Assembly (NCBI GenBank): GCA_017399225.1
Contig: JAFQEB010000086.1
Coordinates: 1-64,000 of the forward strand
Source: Clostridia bacterium
Lineage (GTDB): Bacteria > Bacillota_A > Clostridia > Christensenellales > Aristaeellaceae
Reading direction: 5' to 3'
Length of the DNA stretch: 64,000 bases
Both the position numbers and the translations under genes were made by a program. The notes below the pieces were generated by a model. The model was given only the letters and a program-made list of their open reading frames with translations, did not search any database and was not told where the DNA came from. Below are positions 1-7,684 of the stretch, piece by piece. Numbering within the stretch: the first letter of the stretch is position 1; each line of letters opens with the position of its first letter.

Positions 1-1
1 C

Positions 2-1387
2 AAATTCGATTATGTCATCGTGACGGAGCCCATCGGACGCTACTGTTGGTACAGCTACTATATTGCCATGATCCTGGTTCCCCTGATCGGCGTGTTTGTG
101 GTGGATCACATCGGCAAGCCCGAAGGCTACCGCAGCCCCGTGTGGATGCGCTACCTGTTCATTCCGGCGCTGTTTCTGCTGGGCGTTGTGTTCACCAATG
201 ACCTGCACCAGCTGGTATTCACCTTCCCGAACGGCTTTGAAGCCTACAACAGCGACTACGGCTACGGCTTCATGTACATCCCGGTGATGGCGTGGTTCTT
301 TGTGCTGGCGCTGTTCTTCGTCATCGGGCTGATGGTCAAGAGCCGCGTGCCCGGCAGCAAGCGCTTCCAGGCCATGCCGCTTGTGATCGCGGTCCTCGGC
401 ATCAGTTTCTGGATCGCCTACAGCCTCGGCTTCATCGAATGTGACCTGACCGCTGTTGACAGTCTGATTATTATCATCATGCTGGAGGGCGCCATCCAGA
501 GCGGCCTCATCCCCTCCAACATGAATTACCGGGAGCTGTTCGTCAAATCCACCATCGCCGCGCAGATCGTCGACGGCGCGCAGCAGGTTCATTATGCCTC
601 TGCCAATGCCGCGCCGCTGGATCAGGCGCTGATGGCGCAGGCGCAGCAGCAGCCCGTCGATCTGGGCAACGCCATCCTGCACAGCCAGGCCATCCACGGC
701 GGCCACATCTACTGGCAGGACGACGTGAAGGCCATCAACGACCTGGCGGATAACCTGCGCGAGGCCAACGACACCCTCGGCGAGCGCTACGATCTGATGA
801 AGGCTGAGGTTGCGCTGCGCGAGCGCCGCCTGGAAGCCGAAGAAAAGAGCCGCCTGTACGACCGCATTGCGCAGGAGATTGCGCCGCAGCTGAACAAGGC
901 GGACGAGCTGCTCCAGCAGAGCCGCGAGCATCCGGAGAAGGCGAAGGCTCTGCTCTCGCAGGTGTGCGTCATCAGCGCCTACGTCAAACGCCGGGCAAAC
1001 CTGATCCTGCTGGGCGAGGAAAAGCCCATCGCTTCCGCCCGGGAGCTGGAATCCTGCCTGAGGGAATCCCTCGACAACCTGCGCCTGTGCGGCGTGATCA
1101 CCTACCTGGACTGCGGCTGTGAGGGCCAGTGCGATGTGAAGCAGATCATCGCTGCCTACGGCCTGTTCGAGGACGTGACGGAGAAGCTGCTGGGGCAGCT
1201 GAGCGCCATGATGGTAACCGCCGAGTATGCGGATGATGCATTCCAGCTGCGCATCCAGGCGGGCTGCCGGGAAGCGGTGTCCGCTCCGCCCGCGTTCATG
1301 CTGAACGGTCGAAAGATTCAATGCGAGTCGCAGGATGAGGACCTGATCATCGACGCGATGATCGAAAAGGGAGGTGCACAGGCATGA
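2..1387 (+). CDS. Membrane sensor of the 7TM histidine-kinase type, no ATPase domain (5' partial)
   Basis: The reading frame is open to the left edge, so the N-terminus is missing; the first GTG at 20 has no ribosome site and is not the start. About five hydrophobic spans are visible in the first 170 residues, resembling the 7TM sensor domain of clostridial histidine kinases. A long charged coiled coil follows, then a dimerisation-like helix (DRIAQEIAPQL) and a YVKRRANLILL segment typical of those kinases. No phospho-acceptor histidine sits in that helix and no ATP-binding domain follows. It probably senses a membrane or extracellular signal and works through the kinase encoded next, whose start codon overlaps its stop (ATGA). 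Confidence 0.7.
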   Translation, partial: KFDYVIVTEPIGRYCWYSYYIAMILVPLIGVFVVDHIGKPEGYRSPVWMRYLFIPALFLLGVVFTNDLHQLVFTFPNGFEAYNSDYGYGFMYIPVMAWFFVLALFFVIGLMVKSRVPGSKRFQAMPLVIAVLGISFWIAYSLGFIECDLTAVDSLIIIIMLEGAIQSGLIPSNMNYRELFVKSTIAAQIVDGAQQVHYASANAAPLDQALMAQAQQQPVDLGNAILHSQAIHGGHIYWQDDVKAINDLADNLREANDTLGERYDLMKAEVALRERRLEAEEKSRLYDRIAQEIAPQLNKADELLQQSREHPEKAKALLSQVCVISAYVKRRANLILLGEEKPIASARELESCLRESLDNLRLCGVITYLDCGCEGQCDVKQIIAAYGLFEDVTEKLLGQLSAMMVTAEYADDAFQLRIQAGCREAVSAPPAFMLNGRKIQCESQDEDLIIDAMIEKGGAQA

Positions 1388-2667
1388 TCACCTATGCAGC
1401 CCTCCCGATGAGCTTGAAAACCATCATTGCGACCCTGTTCTTCCTGACGATGACCGCCGGCATCTGTACCAGCCTCATCGTGGGCAAGAAGCAGGGCAAG
1501 ATCAAGCTGATCCTGATACCGGTATGCACGGCGGTCATGGCGGCCATGCTGCTGCTGTATGCCTCTGTCATCCGCGCAGAGCGGGCTCCGGCGCACATTC
1601 CGGCCGTCTCCCTGTGGTTTGAGCAGCAGCCGGTAATGCTCCCGCTGCTGGTATGGCTGGCCATCGCAGCCTTCTTCGTGATGGTCAGCATCGAGGAGAT
1701 CAACCGCCGCAAAACGGCGATCACTCCCTCCTCCATCAAGGAAAGCCTCGACCATCTGGAGACCGGCCTGTGCTATGCGCAGCCCAATGGCCTGATTCTG
1801 CTGACCAACCACCGCATGAACGAGCTGAGCCATGCCATATTCGGCAAAGCGCTGCAAAATGCGAATCTGTTCTGGCAGGCGCTGACGACCGATCCGCCGG
1901 TGGAGGGCGTGGAGCGCATTGCCTCCGGCGAGCAGCCTGAATTCCGCCTGCCGGACGGAACTGTCCGCACTTTCCGCAGGGAAGCGCTGGACGGCACGAT
2001 CCAGATCACCGCTGCCGACACCACCCGTCAGCATCAGCTGGTGGGTGAACTGCAGGACAGGCACCGCGACCTGGAGGACATGAACGCCCGCATCCGCAGC
2101 TACGGCGACAAGGTCGATGAGTACGTCATCGCCCGCGAGCGCCTTGAAACCCGCGTGAACCTGCACGGCTTCCTTGGTCAGGCGCTGCTGATGACACGCC
2201 ACTACCTGCAATATGAATCCGGCGATCCCAAGCGCATCATCGACGTCTGGCAGCGGAACATCGAGGTGCTGCGCATGGAAGCCGAGCCCCGGCAGGAGAC
2301 CGACTCCCTCTCCAGCCTGCGCAATGCAGCAAAGGCCATCGGTATGCAGGTGCATGTCAGCGGCCCGCTGCCGGAAAACCTCCAACAACAGAGGCTCATC
2401 GCCGCCATGGGTGCGGAGACGCTCACCAACGCCGTCCGCCACGCCGGCGCAAAGCAGCTCTGGATCGACATGGAGCAGACGGAAACGGCCCATATCATCC
2501 GCTACACCAACGACGGCGATGTTCCCACCGGCCCGGTCTCCGAGGGCGGCGGCCTGAGTACCGCCCGCAGAAAGATCGAAGCCGCCGGCGGACAGATGCG
2601 CATCGACGCCGAGCCACGCTTCATGCTGACCATCATTTTCGAGAAAGGGGTGACCATGGATGTATAA
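1384..2667 (+). CDS. Sensor histidine kinase with HATPase domain
   Basis: About 427 residues. Three N-terminal hydrophobic spans (to about residue 100) are followed by a PAS-like stretch (about 117-150), a coiled coil (about 218-250), and an H-box NLHGFLGQALL around residue 260 resembling HisKA_3 kinases. The C-terminal HATPase has an N-box (ETLTNAVRHAG, about 345-355), a G1-like YTNDGDVPTG and a G2-like GGGLSTARR. It should autophosphorylate on the H-box histidine and pass phosphate to the response regulator downstream, whose start overlaps its end. A GGAGGTG ribosome site precedes ATG 1384. The signal is unknown; the upstream membrane protein is a likely partner. Confidence 0.85.
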   Translation: MITYAALPMSLKTIIATLFFLTMTAGICTSLIVGKKQGKIKLILIPVCTAVMAAMLLLYASVIRAERAPAHIPAVSLWFEQQPVMLPLLVWLAIAAFFVMVSIEEINRRKTAITPSSIKESLDHLETGLCYAQPNGLILLTNHRMNELSHAIFGKALQNANLFWQALTTDPPVEGVERIASGEQPEFRLPDGTVRTFRREALDGTIQITAADTTRQHQLVGELQDRHRDLEDMNARIRSYGDKVDEYVIARERLETRVNLHGFLGQALLMTRHYLQYESGDPKRIIDVWQRNIEVLRMEAEPRQETDSLSSLRNAAKAIGMQVHVSGPLPENLQQQRLIAAMGAETLTNAVRHAGAKQLWIDMEQTETAHIIRYTNDGDVPTGPVSEGGGLSTARRKIEAAGGQMRIDAEPRFMLTIIFEKGVTMDV

Positions 2668-3292
2668 TGTCCTCATTGTGGAAGACGATCCCATGGCCCG
2701 CAAGCTCCTGGAGATCTTCGTGGCCACGAGCGAGAACTATCATCTAGTTCCCTCCCTGGACAGTGCCGCCATGGCGGAGCTCTACTGCATGACCAACCGG
2801 GTCGACCTGATCCTGATGGACGTATGCACAGCCATGGACGTCAGCGGGATCGAGGCCGCGCAGAAAATCAAGAAAAACTACCCGCACATCAAGATCATCA
2901 TCATCACCAGCCAGCCGGAATACAGCTACATCACCCAGGCCCGTCAAATTGGCGTGGAGAGCTTCTGGTACAAGGAGCCCACCGCTGAGGCCCTCCTGAA
3001 GGTGATGGACCGCACCATGGCCGGTGAATCCATCTACCCGGACTCCGCGCCGATCACCCGCCTTGGCGCTGCGCTGAGCAACGACTTCACCGAGCGCGAG
3101 CTGGAAGTGCTGCGCGAGCTGGTCAGCGGCAAGACCGACGCCGCCATCGCCGAAACGCTGTGTCTCTCCGTCACCCGCGTGAAGCAGCACATCCAGCGCA
3201 TCCGCGAAAAAACGCAGTTCGCCAACCGCACCGAGCTGGCCGTCCGTGCCCGGGAGAGCGGGCTGGTCATCGGGGATTACAAGCATCCGTAA
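2660..3292 (+). CDS. NarL/LuxR-family response regulator
   Basis: A 210-residue two-domain regulator. The receiver domain starts NVLIVEDDPMARKLL, with the phospho-acceptor Asp in LILMDVCTAMD (about residue 54) and a conserved Lys in WYKEPT. The C-terminal LuxR helix-turn-helix (about 143-200) contains FTERELEVLRELVSGKTDAAIAETL as two adjoining pieces followed by SVTRVKQHIQRI. It is the DNA-binding output of the kinase encoded just upstream (8-nt overlap) and the last gene of this operon, followed at once by an intrinsic terminator. Target genes are not evident. Confidence 0.93.
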   Translation: MYNVLIVEDDPMARKLLEIFVATSENYHLVPSLDSAAMAELYCMTNRVDLILMDVCTAMDVSGIEAAQKIKKNYPHIKIIIITSQPEYSYITQARQIGVESFWYKEPTAEALLKVMDRTMAGESIYPDSAPITRLGAALSNDFTERELEVLRELVSGKTDAAIAETLCLSVTRVKQHIQRIREKTQFANRTELAVRARESGLVIGDYKHP

Positions 3293-3303
3293 ACACACGA
3301 AAT

Positions 3304-3334
3304 AGAGCTGGGGCAATGCGCCTCAGCTCTTTTC
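3304..3334 (+). terminator. Intrinsic terminator of the two-component operon
   Basis: An 11-bp stem (AGAGCTGGGGC pairing with GCCTCAGCTCT, one G-T wobble) with an AATGC loop, followed by TTTT, 12 nt after the response-regulator stop. Confidence 0.85.
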
Positions 3335-3414
3335 CAGTGTGACATTACCGTTTGATGAATCACCGGGCAGGGGGCTCTGTTTCGCGGTTTTGATCCTCGC
3401 TTTCTGCTGCAACA

Positions 3415-3462
3415 AAAAAGCAGCTATGTACTTGAAGGTTTCCCTTCAAGCCATAACTGCTT
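3415..3462 (-). terminator. Minus-strand terminator-like hairpin
   Basis: Read on the minus strand, AAGCAG-TATGG-CTTGAAGG pairs with CCTTCAAG-CATA-CTGC and is followed by a run of six T. It lies about 85 nt beyond the stop of the GH43-like gene and probably ends that transcript. Confidence 0.7.
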
Positions 3463-3546
3463 GAATTACTTGTATTTCCCGCGACTTATAACGAGGAGGG
3501 GTAAACCTTCCTCTACATAATAACTCCCACACGGAAGCTCCTTGTT

Positions 3547-4785
3547 TTATTCTGCCACGCCCCACAGCGCCTCGCCGTCCCTGGACAGCAGCGTGCAGGC
3601 GATGCGCTCGCCCTGGCGGTAGACCAGGCCCTCCCATTCCTTGCAGAAGAGCGTCATGCGGAGCCGTTCCCCCTCCCGGACGGCCTGGGCCTGCCCAAGC
3701 GTCACCGGGCGGCCGTACACCACGTCGGAATTGCAGCGTGAGAGATACACCATGCGCCACTTTTCAGGCAGCTCCTCCGCCGGGGTCAGCGGGCCGTATT
3801 CCCGGGGCAGAGGCCAGCACATGGCGCGGCCGTCCTCCGCCATCAGCAGCTGACGCACCTGCAGGAAGGGCGGCCCCATGCGGCCCTCCGGCCGGGCATG
3901 GTGCACCACCCAAACGCTGCCATCCCGGTCGTGCAGGAGGCTGTTGTGGCCCGTGGCCTTCACGCCGCTGAAGCGCAGCTCGTCGGGCATGGGGGGCATC
4001 CCGGGTCGGACGGGCATCCCCCGCAGATCGAGGGTCGTCTCCAGGCCGGGAAGATCAAAATTGTAGCCGCCGCAGAGCTTGTCGCCCGGGTGGTGGATGG
4101 GGTCAAGGTCGGTCATCTCAAAGCCCTGGGAGTCCATGTAGGGGCCGGTGATCTCCCGGCTGTAGGCCACGCGGATGTGGTAATCCCGACCCAGGTCGCC
4201 CCAGGAGGTGAAGAGCACGAACCGGTCGCTGGGCTGATGGTACCACAGGTAGCCGCCCTCGATGGCCTGATGATTGCCGCCGGCGATGCACTTGCCCTCG
4301 TGATGCTCCTCCGGGAAGCCCTCCTCATTCAGGGGCAGGATGCGGACGCCGCCGAAGAAGCTGCCGTAGACGAGCCAGTCCTTCCCCTGCCGGTCAGCGC
4401 AGACGCAGGGATCGATGGCGTTGGCCTGGGTGAAGGTATCGCTGTGCTGGGAGACCACGACGTCCCCCTTGTAGATATAGGGGCCCTTGGGATCAGCTGC
4501 CTCTGCCAGGCCGATGACGGAGCAGGTCTTGCCCGGGCGGCTGGCACAGTAATAGAGCCGCCAGGTATCCCCGCGCCTGACTAGCTCCGGGGCCCAGAAA
4601 TGATCCGTGCCCACATGGCGGCGGACGGAGGGCGGCGTTTCCTTCAGCAGGGCAAAGGGGGCAGACCAGGCTTTGAGGTCTGCGGAGGTACGGGCAGTTA
4701 CATGATGAAAGCCCAGATCCGTGGACAGGCCCAGGTATTCCCCTTCCAGGGCGATAACGAGAGGATCGTGAAAGGCAGCAAACAT
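3547..4785 (-). CDS. GH43-family glycoside hydrolase, arabinanase-like
   Basis: 412 residues of a five-bladed-propeller glycosidase of the GH43 type. Acidic motifs expected of the family are FHDPLV near the N-terminus (catalytic base position), NAIDPCV about a third of the way in, and GHNSLLH in the last third, as in endo-alpha-1,5-L-arabinanases. No signal peptide is visible, so it may act inside the cell on imported oligosaccharides. The ATG at 4785 is preferred over an upstream in-frame TTG (4800) because GGGGAGG lies 6 nt before it. It is divergent from a GH5 gene with a shared control region. Substrate (arabinan versus other arabinosides) cannot be fixed from sequence alone. Confidence 0.82.
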   Translation of the reverse strand: MFAAFHDPLVIALEGEYLGLSTDLGFHHVTARTSADLKAWSAPFALLKETPPSVRRHVGTDHFWAPELVRRGDTWRLYYCASRPGKTCSVIGLAEAADPKGPYIYKGDVVVSQHSDTFTQANAIDPCVCADRQGKDWLVYGSFFGGVRILPLNEEGFPEEHHEGKCIAGGNHQAIEGGYLWYHQPSDRFVLFTSWGDLGRDYHIRVAYSREITGPYMDSQGFEMTDLDPIHHPGDKLCGGYNFDLPGLETTLDLRGMPVRPGMPPMPDELRFSGVKATGHNSLLHDRDGSVWVVHHARPEGRMGPPFLQVRQLLMAEDGRAMCWPLPREYGPLTPAEELPEKWRMVYLSRCNSDVVYGRPVTLGQAQAVREGERLRMTLFCKEWEGLVYRQGERIACTLLSRDGEALWGVAE

Positions 4786-4834
4786 AGGCTTCCTCCCCAA
4801 TAATCAGGATATGTGTTCATAAAGAGCTGCTCCC

Positions 4835-4863
4835 ATTATAGCCGCCGCAGGACCCGCTGTCAA
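4835..4863 (-). promoter_or_regulatory. Sigma-A promoter of the GH43-like gene
   Basis: On the minus strand TTGACA, exactly 17 nt, TATAAT: a full consensus promoter about 50 nt before the ATG. Confidence 0.88.
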
Positions 4864-4870
4864 CATGGAA

Positions 4871-4890
4871 GGGACGGCACAATTCGTCCC
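4871..4890. promoter_or_regulatory. Palindromic candidate operator between the glycosidase promoters
   Basis: GGGACG, 8-nt spacer, CGTCCC. It sits between the -35 boxes of two divergent promoters, a suitable place for a regulator acting on both genes. No regulator can be named. Confidence 0.45.
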
Positions 4891-4918
4891 ATATACAGCA
4901 GGAAAACAACCCAATCCA

Positions 4919-4948
4919 TTGACAGGCACGCGCCGCCGATGGTATTAT
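4919..4948 (+). promoter_or_regulatory. Sigma-A promoter of the GH5 endoglucanase gene
   Basis: TTGACA, 18-nt spacer, TATTAT, about 60 nt before the chosen ATG. Confidence 0.75.
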
Positions 4949-5006
4949 TGAAGCAATCGATCGCTGCGCTGTGACGCAGACGTCAAGAAAGGACGGACAC
5001 CCGAAC

Positions 5007-6806
5007 ATGAAAAGCAACCTGCTGATGCGCCTGACCAGCCTGATGCTGACCCTCATCATGCTGCTGGCCTGCACCACCGCTGCCACTGCCGAGGCCGCTG
5101 CGGACGACGGCTCCATGCGTCTGGAGCTGACCGCGCTGGAGGTCTCCCGCCTGATGGGCAACGGCACCAACCTGGGCAACACCATGGAGGCCTGCAACAC
5201 CAATGCCATCGCCCCCGGCAACTCCCCCATGACCTATGAGGTCTCCTGGGGCCAGCCTGTGACCACGAAGGAAATGCTGGCCGGCATGAAGGCCGCTGGC
5301 TTTGACACCGTGCGTATCCCCGTGGCCTGGATGACCAACGCCACCACCCTGGCCATCAACGGCGATTACATCATCGATCCCGCTTACCTTGACCGCGTGG
5401 CCGAGATCGTCGATTATGCCCGTGCCACCGGCATGTACGTCATCATCAACGACCACTGGGACGGCGGCTGGTGGGGCATGTTCGGCTCCGAGAGCGCCGA
5501 GACCCGTCAGCTGGCCATGGACGCCTACACCGGCATGTGGGCTCAGATTGCCGTGCGCTTTGCCGATTACAGCGACTACGTCATCTTCGAATCCGCCAAC
5601 GAGGAGCTGGGCTCCCGCTTTGACGAGAACTCCGTCTACTGCTCCGACTCCGTGGTCACCTACCTCCCCGACAACGAGCGGTATGAGCTGACCAATCAGG
5701 TCAACCAGGCCTTCGTCGACACCATCCGCATGACCGGCGGCAACAACGAGCAGCGCTTCCTGCTTATCGCCGGCTACAGCACCAACATCGACCAGACCTG
5801 CGATGACCGCTTCAAGATGCCCACCGACTCCGCCAAGGACAAGCTCCTGCTCTCCGTGCACTACTATGATCCCTGGTCCTACGCAGGCGCCTCCACCGCT
5901 GCCGGCGCCACCGCCTGGGGCACCAAGAGCGACTACGAGTACATGGACGGCCAGATGCGGAAGCTGGAGAAGTTCACCAAGCAGGGCTACGGCGTGGTCA
6001 TCGGCGAATATGCCGCCCTGCCCGGCAATGACGGCCTGAAGGCCAACACCGTCAACTACCACCAGCGCTTCCTGGACCTGTGCGACTACTACGACCTGAC
6101 CAGCTGCCTGTGGGACTGCAGCGGCTTCTTTATCCGCCGCGAGCTGAAGATGGTCAATGAGGAAATCGCCGCTGTTTATGCCAACCGCAACGCCGCCTCC
6201 GAGGAGGGCATGGCCTATGCGGACGTTCAGGCCGCTGCCAAGGCCCGCCTGGACGCCGGCATGGAGGCTGCCCCCACCACCTTCCTGCAGAACGCCATTG
6301 AGCTGACCGACGAGACCGCCGTGGCCTGGCTGATGTGGAACGACGGCGGCTGGGCCCTCTCCTACTCCGTGGGCGACACCTACACCCCCGACTCCATTTC
6401 CGGCGGCATGAAGGTGACCGACGTGGAGATCACCGGCCCCGGCCGCTACACCGTCGGCATTGACTTCACCGGCACCCAGCAGGGCGTATCGAACTCCGTG
6501 GCCTTTGCCGCCATCGGCATCGCCAACGGCGAGATCCTCTATCCCGGCTATGTGATCGACATCAAGGAAGTCAAGATCAACGGCGAGAAGTACATCCTCA
6601 AGGGCCGCCCCTACACCTGCTCCGACAACGGCGTCACCACCCGTGTGAACCTGTACAACGAGTGGGTCACCAAGATCCCCATGGATCAGATCCGTATGCA
6701 CGGCGGCACCGGCGGCGCTACGGCGACCCCCATCAACCGCAACGACGCGCCCATCGCCCAGATCGAGAGCATCTACATCACCTTCGAGTACGGCCCCAAG
6801 CGCTGA
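5007..6806 (+). CDS. Secreted GH5-family endoglucanase (cellulase)
   Basis: 599 residues. The ATG at 5007 gives a clean signal peptide (MKSNLLMRLTSLMLTLIMLL then ACTTAATAEA); LLAC could also be a lipobox. The GH5 TIM barrel covers about residues 45-400: GTNLGNTME, AAGFDTVRIPVAW, YVIINDHWDG, the acid/base Glu in FESANEELGSRF (NEE rather than the commoner NEP) and the nucleophile Glu in VVIGEYAAL. A C-terminal beta-rich region (about 430-599, with WLMWNDGGWALSYS) probably binds carbohydrate. It likely cleaves beta-1,4-glucans outside the cell or at its surface. Subfamily GH5_4 is a guess. Confidence 0.88.
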   Translation: MKSNLLMRLTSLMLTLIMLLACTTAATAEAAADDGSMRLELTALEVSRLMGNGTNLGNTMEACNTNAIAPGNSPMTYEVSWGQPVTTKEMLAGMKAAGFDTVRIPVAWMTNATTLAINGDYIIDPAYLDRVAEIVDYARATGMYVIINDHWDGGWWGMFGSESAETRQLAMDAYTGMWAQIAVRFADYSDYVIFESANEELGSRFDENSVYCSDSVVTYLPDNERYELTNQVNQAFVDTIRMTGGNNEQRFLLIAGYSTNIDQTCDDRFKMPTDSAKDKLLLSVHYYDPWSYAGASTAAGATAWGTKSDYEYMDGQMRKLEKFTKQGYGVVIGEYAALPGNDGLKANTVNYHQRFLDLCDYYDLTSCLWDCSGFFIRRELKMVNEEIAAVYANRNAASEEGMAYADVQAAAKARLDAGMEAAPTTFLQNAIELTDETAVAWLMWNDGGWALSYSVGDTYTPDSISGGMKVTDVEITGPGRYTVGIDFTGTQQGVSNSVAFAAIGIANGEILYPGYVIDIKEVKINGEKYILKGRPYTCSDNGVTTRVNLYNEWVTKIPMDQIRMHGGTGGATATPINRNDAPIAQIESIYITFEYGPKR

Positions 6807-6830
6807 TCCCCGTGAAATAAGCATCATGAA

Positions 6831-6877
6831 GCCCCGTCAGTCATGGGTTCTCCCTTTGACTGACGGGGCGTTTCTTT
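6831..6877 (+). terminator. Intrinsic terminator of the endoglucanase gene
   Basis: A 13-bp perfect stem (GCCCCGTCAGTCA / TGACTGACGGGGC) with a loop of about 13 nt, followed by TTTCTTTG, 25 nt after the stop codon. Confidence 0.92.
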
Positions 6878-6943
6878 GTATGGAGATGTTCGAAAAGGCG
6901 GCGGAAGGGGGCTCGGGCGGTGGGCAGGGCGCTCATCGCAGAC

Positions 6944-7507
6944 GCGGACTCACTCAGTCATTCAGCTGCGCTGAATGACAGCTCCCTCGATAGGGGGCCT
7001 TTGGTCGTTGCCGTTGCCGGAAGGGTTTCCTGCGGCTTATTCGGTATTGCTGCAAAGGACGCACCGAAGGCTCTCCCTTGGGGAGAGCTCCCGCGCAGCG
7101 GGTGAGAGGAGCTTGCGCGTCCGCAGACGCGCCTCCCCTTGCTGCGTCAGGTTCCCTTGTGTGGGGCGGCGCAGGAGACCCTCTCAGTCACCTGCGGTGA
7201 CAGCTCCCCCCAAGGGGGAGCCTTTGGCCGTTCCCCTGGGAGCTTGTTCTGTGTTGCTGCACAGGAGCACCTGTCTTTCCCCGAGAGGAAGAGTGGACTG
7301 GGTTCCCTATGCTCCCTATGCTCCCTATGCTCCCTATGTTACCCTATGCCCTCCGGGGGCACCTGTCGGTTATTATAACAGGAAAATGTGAAAAAGTCAA
7401 GAGTTATGCAAACAGGCGTTCTCTTAAATTTGTGTTACAAAACTGGCACGGGAGACCTCATCCGTCACCGCGCAGGCGTGGTGCCACCTTCCCCAGGGGG
7501 AAAGGCT
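6944..7507. repeat. Gene-free stretch with several degenerate palindromic repeats
   Basis: About 800 nt (6878-7684) lacks a credible gene. It holds at least four pieces of a palindromic family: about 6950-7005 (CAGTCATTCAGC...TGACAGCTCCCTC), 7064-7110 (AAGGCTCTCCCTTGGGGAGA), 7183-7230 (CTCTCAGTCACCTGCGGTGA then CAGCTCCC...GGGAGCC) and about 7447-7507 (CATCCGTCACCGC...CCTTCCCC). The same family recurs at 50.7 kb. Repeats of this look are common between genes in gut Firmicutes. Confidence 0.7.
7303..7348. repeat. 9-bp tandem repeat (CTCCCTATG)
   Basis: Three exact CTCCCTATG units flanked by two variants (TTCCCTATG before, TTACCCTATG after), inside the gene-free repeat region. Confidence 0.9.
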
Positions 7508-7554
7508 GATTAGTCGGAAAAGCTCCCCCATGCGAAAAATTATCAATGATTAGC

Positions 7555-7583
7555 TTGCATTATCACGTCAAGTGTGGTATACT
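7555..7583 (+). promoter_or_regulatory. Strong promoter with no gene downstream
   Basis: TTGCAT, exactly 17 nt, TATACT on the plus strand. It is followed by two hairpins and then by convergent hydrogenase genes. See the ncRNA candidate at 7590-7668. Confidence 0.65.
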
Positions 7584-7589
7584 GGCATT

Positions 7590-7668
7590 GTGGAAAAGAG
7601 AACAGATATTCTCTTTTCAACAGTCACATACGCAAAAGAGGGACGGATCGCTCCGTCCCTCTTGTTAT
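7590..7668 (+). ncRNA. Candidate small RNA of about 75-80 nt
   Basis: A transcript from the promoter at 7555 would fold a perfect 10-bp hairpin (GAAAAGAGAA, loop CAGATA, TTCTCTTTTC; 7593-7618), carry an unpaired linker, and end at the 12-bp hairpin 7636-7663. There is no open reading frame of note. The plus-strand T-run after the hairpin is weak (CTTGTT), so a discrete RNA is only a possibility. Confidence 0.35.
7634..7663 (-). terminator. Terminator of the hydrogenase operon
   Basis: A 12-bp perfect stem (AAGAGGGACGGA / TCCGTCCCTCTT, loop of four) followed on the minus strand by TTTT, 22 nt past the hydA stop. Confidence 0.9.
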
Positions 7669-7684
7669 GATACCGTTATGGCGC

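Noticed and set aside
1318..2727. Minus-strand frame opposite the histidine kinase
   Set aside because: No family features; the plus-strand operon is clear.
4983..6827. A 614-codon minus-strand frame opposite the endoglucanase gene
   Set aside because: Glycine/valine/histidine-rich antisense shadow; the plus-strand frame has a signal peptide and GH5 motifs.
7303..7348. CRISPR-like array
   Set aside because: A simple 9-bp tandem repeat without spacers; no cas gene in the window.
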